Source: Russula earlei
Lineage: Eukaryota > Basidiomycota > Agaricomycetes > Russulales > Russulaceae
NCBI GenBank assembly: GCA_025769875.1
Contig: JAGFNK010000033.1
Location: forward strand, 62,001 to 126,000
Direction: 5' to 3'
DNA length: 64,000 nucleotides
The notes below the pieces were generated by a model, which was not told where the DNA came from, made no database searches, and saw nothing but the letters and a program-made list of their open reading frames with translations. Of this stretch, positions 1 to 11,370 are shown piece after piece; the first letter of the stretch is position 1; each line of letters starts with the position of its first letter. The position numbers and the translations under genes were made by a program.

Positions 1-2420
1 ACCAGGGTCAAGTACAAATGCAGTCAGGTAGACATTCGATGCCTGCTCATTTTCTATAAGCTGCGCAAACTGGGAATTTGCTATCGCACGAATCTTCTCC
101 TTGAGTTCAATAGCATACTTTGACTTTTCTTTCAGACTATCTATCATCCTTGGTCAGGAGATCTTGAAGATGAGCCACAATCGCAACCCAGTAGGTGTAC
201 ACGTCTGCAGGATTGGTGTCCTTGGCTTCCAGACACTGGATTGCACAAGCAAATGGCATCAGAACAGCCCCAAGCCGCTTCAAATCCCTCTGAAAGGCAA
301 AAACATCCTCATCGTCGTCAAACAAGGTGTGAAGCATCTAGTTAAGACAATTTGAATATATGTGGCCCGATCTCAGATTGACGAGTTGGCTTACTGCGTT
401 ATCAATACCAAGGCCTGGGTTACGAACGATCTTCGTGAATGCTGGTATTCCCTGCACAACTGAGTCGAGTGACCAATAGATGGTCCCAAACCTTGTTTCT
501 CCAACTGATTGGAGGCCGCGCTGTATATGTAGATCTTTACGAGCAACATCAAACCAGTCAAGTGTATAGGTTGAAAGGCCCATGAATGCCAAAAGGTCTC
601 GCAATTGAGAAAGCACCTAGACAAGATAACTTAATCTATTTGTTCAGGGATCCAGGAATCCAGGATGGAAGATACTGGTTGAAATTCAGGCAGATTGCAC
701 ATGTCCTTACAGGCGTTGTGCAAGTTGTGACACGCATCTGCCAAATTCAGTACTCGTGGTGCGATTGCCACAAATAGTCGACGGCCCTTGTTGGTATTCC
801 CAGTATCATCAGATGACACACAGCAGAAACGGTAGATCCCTATCTCTGTCGCCCACTTTGTGATGTGTCACAGCCTCCGTTCACATCATTATCGAATAAG
901 AACTCACCTTGTACAGAAGGTCACAGATGTATTCTCCCGTTTGACTTAGTCTGTCAACATCATCAAGCTCCATACAGAATGACTGGCGATGGGTGGTGGT
1001 GACATGCACAGAAAAAAACTTCTTCTTCCCAAGTTTACCTCCATCAAAAGTGAGTGTCATATCTCTGCATTTCTTGAGATAGTTGATAACAGTCAGTTGG
1101 GTAGTGGCAGCGTAAGATGGAACCAGGCTGTCCTCGAATGTGGTGCGGCTTGGAGGTATGTAATTCCCATTGAGGACATTCACCAAATTCTTGAACTTTT
1201 GGTGCTGGATGATGTGTGGAGGAATCCCACAACACACAATAAACTCGATCAAGGCTTTATTTGCCTTTTCCTCGAGTGCCTTCCTCCCTTCGGTGCGGTA
1301 CTTGCTAAATGACAAATTTGAGCTCCCAGCACAAATTGGGGTGAGCTTCGTTTGCCCAGAAGACTCTGGAAACTCGCTCAAGCGGCCAACAAGTGGCTCG
1401 GTCCTTGAACGCTTCAAGGGTGGCACTTCCATACCGGCACCGCTCAGGTCCTCATGTGTGCGCTTCTTTTCTATCCCCATCTTCTTGTCCAATTGGTCGA
1501 GGAGACTGGGTTGTTTCCTTGCAAGTTCTTCTACAGCAGCTCGAACCAAGGCTCCTCCGTCCATCTTGGCCAGATATCCACAGTGCATGGCATGTTTCAG
1601 GATTCGCGTTTTATTGCGTGGCCAGCCCCAGGTTGTTCAACATCCCTTGCTTGCGATACACTGAGCCATTTTCTTCTGCAGATCAGCAATGGCATGGCAT
1701 GGCCTTGAAATCCTAAGGAGCAGTGGGAATATCTTTTTCCCTCCTTTACAGTCCATTGTCAGACTCATCATCGGTAATGTAATCAGAGTCCTCTATATCA
1801 TGGAGGGCTTTGGTATCAGGCTTCTTGTGATCTTTGCGAACGGATTTGTGAAAGGTTGCCACAGCAGATCCATTGAGGGTGGTCTGACAACCTCGTTGAG
1901 CTGGATCTTTCGATTTTGCAAACACATTCTTAGGCGGCTGGTGCTGTCCTTGACGGTCCAGGTGTGTCGTCAACTTGGATGTCTGGGAGCTGTGGAATTG
2001 GTGGTCTCATATCGAAGTCCAATCACCAGAGGGAAAGCTCACCTTCCCGCCATACTTCAAGATACACTTTTCTGCGGAATCAATTGAACTCTTGAGCCAT
2101 GACTGCAATATGGTAGATCCTGGAAGCTTCGTCACCCAGTACTCAAGTACTGTTGCCAATTCTTCAATCCCCTTTCCTCATTGGGTGATATAGAAGATCC
2201 CAGCATCATTCCTTGGCAGAAATTGCTGCAATGCGACCTCGATCTCCTGATTTACGGTGCCCTCTTCCCCTACATCTTGGACCCATTCCTCGTCGATTGA
2301 AAACATCAAAAGTCAGTTGATTTTTGCATCCTGGTTGGCTATATCAACTAATGGGAGAGCTTCTGGGAGAGCTTTCAGGTACAGCTTGAGCTGCTCGAAC
2401 TTGCGTGCCAGTGAGCTCAT
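1..2420 (-). pseudogene. Decayed hAT-superfamily transposase (DUF659 type), cut by the window edge
   Basis: Read on the minus strand, blocks of hAT-like protein occur in order. They are an N-terminal region (from an ATG near 2420) interrupted by several stops, an acidic patch at 1973-1746 (residues DSDYITDDESDNG), a zinc-finger-like Cys/His segment around 1650-1560, a DUF659-like block (LIEFIVCCGIPPHII, about 1250-1100), the segment LNLADACHNLHNACKD (about 760-700), and a C-terminal part running to base 1. The reading frame is broken by TGA at 1637-1639 inside the Cys/His segment and by further stops and frame changes, so no intact protein is made. The dimerisation domain would lie left of the window. 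In this family the protein cuts and pastes DNA between terminal inverted repeats. No end of the element was identified. Confidence 0.8.
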
Positions 2421-2734
2421 TGGGATGATTGGGGGCAATAATTGGGGCAAACCGAGGCACAGACGCAATGAAATTTGATATTAGTCTATCAAAAGTAAAC
2501 ATTACTGTATGGCTACAGCTTGTCCTCGAGATCTTTTATTTCAAGCTGGGCAACCATGGCCCTGTTGAGACAGTTGAGTCGAAGTTCACAGCCCATAGAC
2601 ACACTGGCATTCTCGGGCAAATTTGCCCTAATTTGCACCGCGTTTTGACCATCTTAGGAAGTTTGGCAAATTAGCTGCAAAATAGCCGGGCTAATTTGCA
2701 GGTGCAATTTTCAAACGTCTATTTCCCGCCACAC
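2421..2734. other. Unassigned spacer between hAT remnant and repeat B
   Basis: No gene is supported here. The stretch 2600-2710 is AT-rich and contains short inverted AATTTGC-type motifs that could be a terminal region of the neighbouring hAT remnant, but no clean inverted repeat or target duplication can be shown. Confidence 0.3.
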
Positions 2735-4103
2735 TACGACGCGTGGCTTCGACGCGAGCGGTAGAGATTCGAAACTTTATGGTCCTTCTCGGAGGACAAG
2801 GCCTTGCAAGTACAAGTCGAGGCGCAGGCGGCCAAAGGTACTTATGTGGGTTGTGAGCGGTGCTTGCAATCTTACCTTCAGCACTTGGTTGCAACTTCCC
2901 ACACTTGTTGCACTTGCACCATCTATCATCCTTTTCATAGGTAATCCTCTTGGTTCTTAGTGAAAGGAACATTGTTATCTCCATCCAGTCCAGCGAGAAG
3001 TAGCCGAAGGAAGTCTTATTTGTTCTCAACGTGTCGCTATAAGAACCGATCCATGGGCACATCCTCGAACTGGCTCATCAAGGTCCATCGTTGACATGGC
3101 CTGAACACCTGCTCTGCTTATTTTCCGTCTCTTGAATATAAAAGGTTTGTTTCTCTGCTCTCTCATATTCCTTCGCACACCATCTCCGTGGAACCTATCG
3201 CTCACTACCTCTTTTCGCGTTCGAATATGCATGCATCATATGCGCCAAGGCTGTGTGCTCGGAAGAACCCCTCCTCGCCCTTGATCGAGATAACAATGAC
3301 GACGGCGACGTAGACCTCGGCACAGCACTACATATAACGCCCCACCCCCGCCGCCTCTGCACAACCTTCCTTCCCCCTCTACCGTCATCGGCGCCACCAC
3401 CTCCTATGCACATCGCAGTAGGGTCCACCGGCTAAGGGAGCGCGAGATCTTTCGCACACTTTGTCCGCGCGCTACCTCTTCGGTGCCCTCAATGTACCTG
3501 TAGGAGGTTGCTTACGGGCGGCTCAGCAACCACCGACAGCAACTCGTGTAGCGCTGGCCAGGGGCAGTAGCGCAGGGCCAAGTGAGAGTGAGGATGACAA
3601 GGTGAGCCGTGTCTGCACTGGGACGAGTCACATGTGTGCATTGTATCAACTTGACCACAAGGGAGTTGCGACTTTAGAGCGGGGTGTTTGTACCTGCACG
3701 ATGTTCATAGGCTTTCACATGTGCTGCTTTCTCATGAGTCATTTGGTGGTCTATCTGTACATCCGTACCAGATATTCATCAGGGGGATCGAGGAGGGTAA
3801 TCATCAAGTTACAACGATTACATCAACCGCAAAGGACAATGTCTTCTATGACACCATGGGCTACCTCGCGGTTCATACTCTGATCCGTGCCAGTTTCGAG
3901 GATCCTTCTCCAAGCTGTCCTGGAAGAAGCCACGTTCAGGCACGATGCCCTTGCTGTGCCACCATCATCAGCATCCTCACCAACACCACTGCGTACCCTC
4001 GGTCCCCCACGCCGAGCACTGTTCTTGGAGCAGTGGATTAAGAACCAAAGCCAACACCAGCACGAGGCCGTCCATGACCTATCTGAGTCACATGGCCGCA
4101 CCC
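2735..4103. repeat. Dispersed repeat B, copy 1
   Basis: This 1.37-kb block is nearly identical to 36860-38233 (same order and orientation, scattered single-base changes and a few small indels). The shared sequence starts at TACGACGCGTGGCTTCG and continues until copia-1 interrupts it after CCGCACCC at 4103; in the other copy the sequence carries on past that point. Several short open frames cross the block (for example 3688-4041), but none is a recognised protein. It could be an unclassified transposon or a duplicated host segment. Confidence 0.85.
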
Positions 4104-4488
4104 TGTTGAACTGGAACCCGAACGGATCAAAGAAGGTGAAGACCTTCATACAAGGTTCAAGATCCGCTCATAGATGTTATGTGTTAGACAGAACTTTAGT
4201 ATATGTGCTTATGGCAATAGGGTTACGCATACTACACTATCTATCACAAGATGCAGCCTTATGCTGTGTCTAGAATGTTTCCACATCACGCATCACTGAA
4301 TGCGCGATATAGTGGACACCTGTAGTCACCTCTTTTGGACTTAGGAACAGCCCTGGGTCATAGAGGTATAAATACCATACTTGTAGACAAGTATACACAT
4401 CGCTCTACACCCCAATATCACTTGAGCATTAGCACAACCTCTAAGGTGGGTTGCTTGGCCTGTTAGCTGCGCTCTATGCTGCGCAACA
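4104..4488 (+). repeat. 5' LTR of copia-1 copy 1
   Basis: It starts TGTTGAAC and ends GCGCAACA, directly before a primer-binding site. The same sequence begins at 16644 (copy 2), and its 3' part is present at 22511-22793 and, as a solo LTR, at 50802-51084. A TATA-like motif (GTATAAATACC) lies near 4367-4378, about 110 bases before the end, and probably drives the genomic transcript. Confidence 0.85.
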
Positions 4489-4508
4489 GGTTATGGGCCC
4501 TGCAAGCC
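4489..4508 (+). promoter_or_regulatory. Copia-1 primer-binding site (initiator tRNA-Met anticodon arm)
   Basis: The sequence directly inside the LTR, GGTTATGGGCCCTGCAAG, is complementary to the anticodon stem-loop of initiator tRNA-Met (GGGCCCAUAACC). Drosophila copia is known to prime from such a tRNA half-molecule. Copy 2 has the same motif after 22793. Confidence 0.7.
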
Positions 4509-4656
4509 ATGCGCCTTCATCGGCTGCAACGATGGCGAAGCATCCCTGAAGCCTGCATGCTGCGGCGAGCTAGTCTACCCTATGGGGAGACTATGTTGGC
4601 TTGTTTGAATACAATACTCTTACTGACGACCTCTAAGCCCCTTTCTAACAGCTATT

Positions 4657-5958
4657 ATGTCATCATCTCAACCCTCTGCCCCTGTTGTCCCCATCCTTGA
4701 TGGCACTAACTATGGTATTTGGTCTAAGGCTATGAAAGCCTACCTCATGTTCGTTGGACTATGGGGTTATTGCAATGGCACATTTGACATGCCAGTCCTT
4801 CCTGGACTTCCTCAGGCGCCTCTTGCTGAAGAGATTGCTGCCCAGGCTGCTGCTATTGTAGCCCTGAGAGAATGGAACAAAGGAAATGAGATGGCAGTCA
4901 GTCATATGGTCCTTCAATCTAGCATCGCGATCCAGCAGGATCTCACAACCCTGGATAGCGCTGAAACTATCTGGAATCGCCTTGAAACCCTTTATGGCAT
5001 GGCGACAACAGTTAGCATCTATAAGGACTTTAAAGAAGCCATCTCCATTCGCATTAACCTGAGCCAACATCCTGGCCCACAAATAGATCAGATGCACACT
5101 GCATTCCAGCGTCTCACTGCCTCCTCCCTTCCTATCCCTGACACCTTGCAGGCACTCATCATCCTTGCCGCCATTCCCCAGAAATGGGAAATGCTTGTCC
5201 ACATTGTCACTCAGAATTATGAACTGGCCGACCTTAATGCTAAGGACGTCCAAGAGGCTATTGTCTCTCAATATCAACCTGAGATCAATCATGGAACAGG
5301 CAAGAAGCACAGCGCGCAGAAGCTCTCAGCTGTCAAGCGCAAGCATGGTGACCCCTCCTTCTCCAATCAGCAGCAGGGCAATAAGCCCAAGCGCAATGAA
5401 GATAAGGACAAGCGCCAGCGTGGTAAGCACAGCGGCAAAGGAAAAGGGAAAAGCAAGGAGAAAGCCGATCAAAGCCATGGTCCCAGACATTCTCACATTG
5501 TGGACGTTGCCACACTCCCACTCCAAACCATTACCACTATCGCCCATCTGGGTCCCTTGGGGATCCAACAACGTACTGTCCCAACTGCGACTGACCCTCA
5601 CAAACGCACTCACGGCCCTTACAAGGCCTTAAACAAAGCGCTTGATCTTGCTGATGATCTTGGGGTAACTCCCACTATACAGACAGTCAAGACCCCCGAG
5701 CAGCGGATCTTGACTCAATCCGCTGCCTTGTCAAGTGCAGACAAATTACCGTCGCCTGTCCCTGAGCCTATGGACCAGGACGATGGCGACTTTGCGCAAA
5801 CAAACACGTTGGATTTATTTGACATATATGACAGTATCCCAGAAGGTGAGCCACCCCTGAGCATGCTCCGACTCCGTCAGATGAAGCACTTGATTGGGGC
5901 AGCAACCCCAAAGATAACAAAGTGTGCGTGCGCCTCCCTCTCTCCTTTCACTTGCTAA
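4657..5958 (+). CDS. Copia-1 Gag polyprotein
   Basis: This 433-residue frame begins shortly after the LTR leader. Its first 220 residues are typical of copia Gag (UBN2-like) proteins: LDGTNYGIWSKAMKAYL near the start, then DLTTLDSAETIWNRLETLYG and a helical block ending NAKDVQEAIVSQYQ. A basic, Lys/Arg/Gly-rich stretch follows at about residues 230-270 (nucleic-acid binding) and then a Pro/Asp-rich linker. Gag packages the element RNA into virus-like particles. The frame ends early because of a shift around 5920; the protease region follows in another frame. The ATG at 4657 is chosen because it directly precedes the conserved Gag start and is conserved at the matching position in copy 2 (about 22962). 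The ORF itself is open, but the element is not functional. Confidence 0.85.
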   Translation: MSSSQPSAPVVPILDGTNYGIWSKAMKAYLMFVGLWGYCNGTFDMPVLPGLPQAPLAEEIAAQAAAIVALREWNKGNEMAVSHMVLQSSIAIQQDLTTLDSAETIWNRLETLYGMATTVSIYKDFKEAISIRINLSQHPGPQIDQMHTAFQRLTASSLPIPDTLQALIILAAIPQKWEMLVHIVTQNYELADLNAKDVQEAIVSQYQPEINHGTGKKHSAQKLSAVKRKHGDPSFSNQQQGNKPKRNEDKDKRQRGKHSGKGKGKSKEKADQSHGPRHSHIVDVATLPLQTITTIAHLGPLGIQQRTVPTATDPHKRTHGPYKALNKALDLADDLGVTPTIQTVKTPEQRILTQSAALSSADKLPSPVPEPMDQDDGDFAQTNTLDLFDIYDSIPEGEPPLSMLRLRQMKHLIGAATPKITKCACASLSPFTC

Positions 5959-7484
5959 AGAACCTATTAGCATCTCCCCAGCCCCTAAGCGGGCTAGATA
6001 TGTCTAATAAATGTTCACTTGTATCATATAATGTACAAATTAGCCAAGGGACTACTTCCCTTCAAAGTGAATGTAACAAAGATTGTTCGAGATGTAGAGG
6101 AAAGCATGACTTGAGTAAAATGGGATCCTTATGGCTCCTAGACTCTGGCGCATCCGCACACTTCACCTTCTAAATAAAAGATTTTATAGAGTATACGCCG
6201 GCTTTGCTGCAGGAAAGATCCCCTGTTAAAACTGCCCATAACACAATATATGTGGAAGGCAAAGGCACTGTGTTGCTTCGGCACACTGTCAACTCAAAAA
6301 TGGTTGTCATGTGCATTTCTCCTGTCCTTTATATTCCGAAAATTAACACTCGGATATTATCTATGGGGGAGTTTTTACAACAAGGGATGCATGCATTAGG
6401 GAACAATAAACATATTTCCCCACGAGAGGACGGATGTATCATCCTGTCCCCTTACCCCTTATTCCTGGGTCCAACCACATATTGGTTAGACGCCTCAATT
6501 GAAAGCGCGCAAGCGCATTCTCTTATCTACACGGTAGATTATGATGTCATTCACCGATGCCTTGGCCACCCATCTAAGGATGTCGTAACACGTGCAAAGA
6601 CACATACCAAGGGTCTCCCTGAAGACCTGAAAATCCCTCAGGAACAGCTGGTATGTCCTGGCTGCGCACAAGGCAAGATGCCTGCATCTGCGCACCCTCC
6701 TTCTGAAACTCATGCTTCCACACTGTTCAAGCATATTCACTCGGACCTTAAGAGTTTCCCTGTGAAGTCGTATCATAAGTACAAATATTTCGTCAGTTTC
6801 ATTGACGATTATTCCTCATATGCATGGATTACACTCCTAAAAAATAAAAAGTCGACCATAATGGCCATCAAGCAATTCCTTGCTATGGTGAAGAACCAAT
6901 ACAAAGCAGGAATCAAAGAGTGGATGTCCAATGCTGGTGGAGAGTACAAGTCCGAGGCCTTTGATAACATCCTAAAGGACGAAGGAATTAAAATCCTGCA
7001 AAGTGCCCCATACACTCCACAACAGAATGGGCGCGCAGAGCGCTTTATGCACACTGTAATGGACAAAGCTCAGGCGATGTGCCTTGAAGCTTGTCTACCT
7101 CCCTCCTGGTGGGAATTTGCAGTGAATCATGGGACACACTGTTACAATAGGACACCTGCCAGACACCTTCAATGGCGTACACCCTACAAAGTCCTAAAGA
7201 ACAAGGTCCCTGATATTTCACACCTCAGAGTATTTGGTTGCGGTGCATATGTGCACATACCAGAAAAGCGTCAAGTCAACAAGCTTCCGCCTAAAAGCGA
7301 GCTTATGATCTACCTTGGTCATACTGAGGGGATCAAAGCCTCACTCTTTATGAGGCTCCCAAATAATATGCTTTACACAAATGCTACCGCCCTGTATGAT
7401 GAGACCCTGTACCCCAAATGCGACAAAGCGCGCACTAAAGTGTTACCAAGTGGTTTGGGGTCCGGAAGATGCCGGAACACCTGA
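5922..7484 (+). pseudogene. Copia-1 protease and integrase region, broken
   Basis: The aspartic protease signature LLDSGASAHF lies at about 6138-6167 and is cut four bases later by TAA at 6171-6173. The frame then continues from 6174 to 7484 with the integrase: the HHCC zinc motif (HRCLGHPS to CPGCAQGKM), the first catalytic Asp in HSDLKSF, and the Glu-containing TPQQNGRAERFMHT. The second catalytic Asp, normally in SDAGGEY, is replaced by Asn (SNAGGEY), which by family knowledge abolishes DNA joining. A frame change occurs shortly before 7484. The region is an inactive pol fragment, with no start codon of its own being meaningful. Confidence 0.88.
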
Positions 7485-7499
7485 ACTATGGACTGCACT

Positions 7500-8035
7500 G
7501 TTTGCATTATGTGTGTGTCAGATCTTGATCGTTTATGTTCATTGACATCACATTCGGAACGCGTTGATCGTATCTTTCAGAAGATGTACTGAAGAAGCAA
7601 TGAGTAGCATTGCTTCTGTCCCAGACGTTCCTGTATCCGCCACGTACGTTGATTCCTTGATTGGGGAAGCACTTAATGCTTCCAGCACCGAGATTCGTTT
7701 ACATAGAAGCAACCTCGCTTCTATGAGCCGTCTTTTGCTTCTATAGCACCAACCAGTACTACAGTAGCATGAACCTTATCCCTGTAGGGCTATATAAAGC
7801 CTCCAGTAGAAACAGTTGAGCCCTAAGCTCGACTTAGTTTGCCAATCCCAAACAGTTGACTCCTACCCCATCTGCAGAGCCCCTCTCATCTTGTTGTCAT
7901 ACTCTAGAAGGATCTAACACTCCTTCCCCTCCACGAGTATTGCTTGCTTGACTCAAGCATATCTGCATTGGTAGGACGCGTTTATAGACGCGACCATTGA
8001 TCTTATTTAAGGCACTTTGGAGCCTTAACATAAAG
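7500..8035 (+). repeat. LTR-like insertion inside copia-1, boundaries uncertain
   Basis: The copia-1 coding sequence is lost between about 7490 and 8038. The intervening DNA has a promoter layout: three short hairpins (7592-7614, 7665-7683, 7697-7720), then a TATA box (GGCTATATAAAGCC, 7789-7802), then a pyrimidine-rich leader. Similar architecture, including the shared word GCCCTAAGCT after the TATA box, occurs at about 28140-28560. It is probably a solo LTR or LTR plus leader of another retroelement. I could not find matching ends or a target-site duplication. Confidence 0.5.
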
Positions 8036-8039
8036 GTAC

Positions 8040-9277
8040 CATGCAGATTAATGAACTGCATGAGGAACTACTGCAACAACCTGTCGAAGACACCATTCCT
8101 GGTGTTGACGACCCATTCCCTACAATTAAAAGTGAGGACGATGAGCAGCCTATACAGGCACCAGAAGAAGAGGAACGAGCAAATGCCCGTCCCTCCTACA
8201 CCATCCCCTCCTCCCGTTGAAGAGCCTGTACCTCTTCGAAGGTCTCAGCGGTTGAGGAAAGTACCTACCTCTCCTGGCAACGTCTATGGTGAATGCAGAC
8301 ACCCCACAGAAGTGGAAAAAGACATTTGGCGCACATGCACATGGAGAACAATGACAGAAAACCAGCCCTGGTAGCTCCAGTGAGGATAGTACGTCAGGAT
8401 CGGCCGCACCAGGCCCTTACCCTCCTGTCATCCTTGACGATCAACCGCCGCAAGCCTCTGAGGATGAGGTAGAAGACATTCTACGTCTTGCAAGGGAAGG
8501 GGGAGTCAAATTTCTGAACTATCTGCTCGCCCAAGCAGTTCCACTAAGTTCGGAAGCACCTGATACTGCAAAGATTCACGAATGGACCTTTAGGGACATT
8601 CTGCAAATGCCAAGTGAACTCCAAAAGGAGTGGAAAGATGCTTGTCATGAGGAGTTGGAATCCCTCCGCAGACACAAAGTCTTTGAACTAGTCGATCCTC
8701 CCAAGGATCACAAAATAATTAAAAACAGATGGGTATTTGACCTTAAGTCTGATGGTCGTAAAAAAGCCAGACTAGTCGCCAAAGGCTTCTCCCAAGTAGA
8801 AGACAAACTGGCACATTAGCAGACTAGATGTCAAGACTGCCTTTCTCTATGGTGAGCTCGATGAAGAGCTCTATATGGAGCAGCCCGAGGGCTTCAAAAT
8901 AAAAGGCCAAGAGCATAAAGTCATGCACCTTAAACGCGCAATATATGGACTCAAGCAAGTGGCACTTGCATGGTGGAAAGCCCTTGACAAGTCCATGGCC
9001 CCATTTGGCCTTATTCGCCTTATGTCTGACTCTGGGCTCTTTGTTAGTAAAGACAAGAGCATCATAGCCATCGTCTATGGTGATGATGTGCTCTTCTTTG
9101 GAACAGACAAAAAACAAATCAATAAAACAAAGGAGTGCTTCATGAAGCTCTGGGAATGTTGAGATCTGGGCGATGCCCAAGAATTTCTAGGCATGCGCAT
9201 TCAATGCAAGTCCAGCCAGATACATCTGGACCAGACTGAATATCTAAACAAAGTGCTGCAGCGTTTCGACTTGCTTA
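8040..9277 (+). pseudogene. Copia-1 reverse transcriptase region, broken
   Basis: After an acidic linker (8040-8190) and the conserved block LRRSQRLRKVPTSPGNVYGE (about 8236-8295), the RT starts at 8607. It shows WKDACHEELESLRRHKVFEL, NRWVFDLKSDGRKKARLVAKG and LDVKTAFLYGELDEELYMEQ. About 35 residues between the palm motifs are deleted at 8808-8825 and the frame changes. The active-site box reads YGDD instead of the usual YVDD. A TGA follows at 9160 (in WEC*DLGDAQEFLG). The frame then continues up to the palindrome insertion at 9278. Inactive. Confidence 0.88.
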
Positions 9278-9319
9278 TTGTCGTTTTCACGTGACCTTGC
9301 ACTTGCCATTTTTGGATGT

Positions 9320-9925
9320 CATTTTGAGTGCGAAATTAAAACTGCTATATCACAACAGTTTCTCAACAGATTGCCTTGACACTTTGACAGTAGAACCTTA
9401 TATATTGTATCTATGTGCAGCTAAAATATGGGAGCCTAATATTTAGTTCTTGAAATGTCAATTTTCGGGTGCTGACATGAGTGCAAAACTTTGAACTGCC
9501 ATATCTCAACTGTTTCTGAATCAATTGACTTGGAACTTCGACAGTGGGATCTCATGTACTGTATCTAGGTGCAGCCCAAGAGTTGGGGTCTAATTCTCTG
9601 TTCTTGAAGTTTCGATTTTTGGGTGCAATCTGAGTGTGAAATTTCGAACTGCCATATCTCAACCATTTCTCAATGGATTGCCTTGAAACTTGGACAGTGG
9701 GATCTCATATAATGTGTCTAGGTGCAGCCAAAGAGTTGGTGTCTAATTATCAGTTCTTGAAGTTTCGATTTTTGGGTGCCCATCTGCGTGTGATTTTTCG
9801 AACTGTCATATCTCAACCATTTCTCGATGGATTGCCTTGAAACTTGGACAGTAGAACCTCATGTACTGTATCCAGAGGCAGCCACATAATTGGTTTCACT
9901 CGTTGAATTTTCATGTTTTGGGGTG
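9320..9925. repeat. Subterminal tandem repeats, left arm
   Basis: Four diverged units of roughly 150 bp follow one another. Each contains CTGCCATATCTCAACC-like and GTGCAGCC-like words in the same order (for example near 9345, 9497, 9645 and 9800). The mirror-image array occupies about 14630-15235. Such arrays next to transposon ends often serve as transposase-binding sites; that role is inferred here. Confidence 0.8.
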
Positions 9926-10819
9926 CTGACCCCAAGCATGATAAAATTACATTATCCCTACAGCTGAGCACATGATATGATACAACTATTTATGACGTAG
10001 CATGTGAGAAGGGCACATTCATGGGACCGGACAAGGACTGACAGAAGAGCGATAAGACAAAATCGAAACGATGATGTGAGGTGTGCGTCGAGGCAGCGAT
10101 TGCGATTGCACGTGAATGGGCGAGGCAAGGCGATGGTGGGCTGCAAGCCCTGAAGTACGGCGGTGGCGAACGATGACGAATGATGGGGGGGTGGCTTGGT
10201 AGTCGGAGCAACGTGGTGAGCGACAGTGTGCTGCTGTTGGGCACCTTTCAGCATTTCTTGTGCGTGACATGGCATTCGCGCACTATGATCATTGCATTTC
10301 ACACCACTTACCCCTCTCACACTTCAAAAAATGCAGCTTTTTATTATGTGAGCCATCAGGAAATGTCTTCCATATGTGGTGCATCATACTTACCTGAAAC
10401 CAGGAAATTGCTGTTGACCCTTGGACATGAAAGCTTGCTCCGTTCACCTGGCTCATCCACAACATAACCCTCAAAATAGAGCTGGAGGTTCCCTTCACCG
10501 ACCGCAGGAAGCTTTCCCTGGTCCTGTCCAACAACGGAAGAGGCGAACACAAGCGGCAGCATTCAAGTTTTGAACTGTCGGCGGCCGGCCGCGTGTGAGC
10601 CAGCAGAGCAGTGACTGGAGGAAGGATGAGTTTTGTACATATGGCAGGGAGAAATAACATTGCATACCTTCGTTGTTTTGTCAACTTTTCATTTTGCTCT
10701 CCCACACAGTGTACCACAGTATCATATGTGTGTGGTCTCAAGCGAGACCTGGAACTTGCACGTCACAGGTTCCCTCCTCTGCAGTGAGTTCAGACGTGCG
10801 CCGACGGGCATGTGCAAGC

Positions 10820-11370
10820 AGGCATCTTACATAAAGGATAAAGAGTGGATCTTCCGCTGACAAGATATCTGGCATGCAGAAACTGAGGACCCGTGTCGTC
10901 TCCTCGTGCCACCACTTGTCATGGCCCTGCGTCCACGGAACTTCGTTCCCTGTGTGCTTAAGAACGAGGACGTGCTCAATGTGTGGGCAGACCTTGAGTG
11001 CCAAATCGACTATTGCTTTGGTTGCAATAGTCTTCCCACCGCGACGCCCTTCGTCGGCAATAAGGACAACGTGGCTCTGGCAGTCATTGATACGGTCATG
11101 ATGCGCCTCTGCAGAGAAGCCAGCAAACACAACAGAGTGGACAGCACCGATGAGCGCTACATGCGAGGAGGGCAGCGACCGCTTGCCATGCCATAGGAAG
11201 GTTGATAGAGACGGCATTGCCTTAATTGATGCCAAGAGATTTTCAGTACATTGGCAACACTAGAAGTTTCGTGTGGCAGTTCAGCATAGGGATCTGTTGG
11301 GCTCATTGGCTTCGTAAATGATAGCAGTCTGGGAGAGATGAGCGATCAGACACGGAGATACCTGGAAATG
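10820..11370 (-). pseudogene. Captured acetyl-CoA synthetase fragment, left arm
   Basis: Minus-strand translation gives hallmark acetyl-CoA synthetase segments: [67 protein letters not shown] and EDPLFILY. The enzyme makes acetyl-CoA from acetate, CoA and ATP. Only the part before the catalytic TSGSTG loop is present, and frame changes at several places (for example before VSINLPM and at the GAVHSV block) make it non-coding. After FILY the sequence continues with GTGAGA, a plausible intron donor, so genomic DNA rather than cDNA was captured. The same fragment is present inverted at 13190-13735. Confidence 0.85.

Noticed and set aside
881..1588. 235-residue frame as an intact gene
   Set aside because: It is the middle part of a hAT transposase with a stop in the finger region upstream and broken frames downstream.
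7996..8374. 125-residue frame as an independent gene
   Set aside because: Its second half is the copia pol linker (LRRSQRLRKVPTSPGNVYGE) out of frame with its first half.
9320..9925. CRISPR-like array
   Set aside because: Units are about 150 bp, diverged and lack short uniform repeats with unique spacers; the genome is eukaryotic.
10019..10741. Mirror-image ORFs in the palindrome arms as separate genes
   Set aside because: Every one appears twice only because the arms are inverted copies; none resembles a complete protein.
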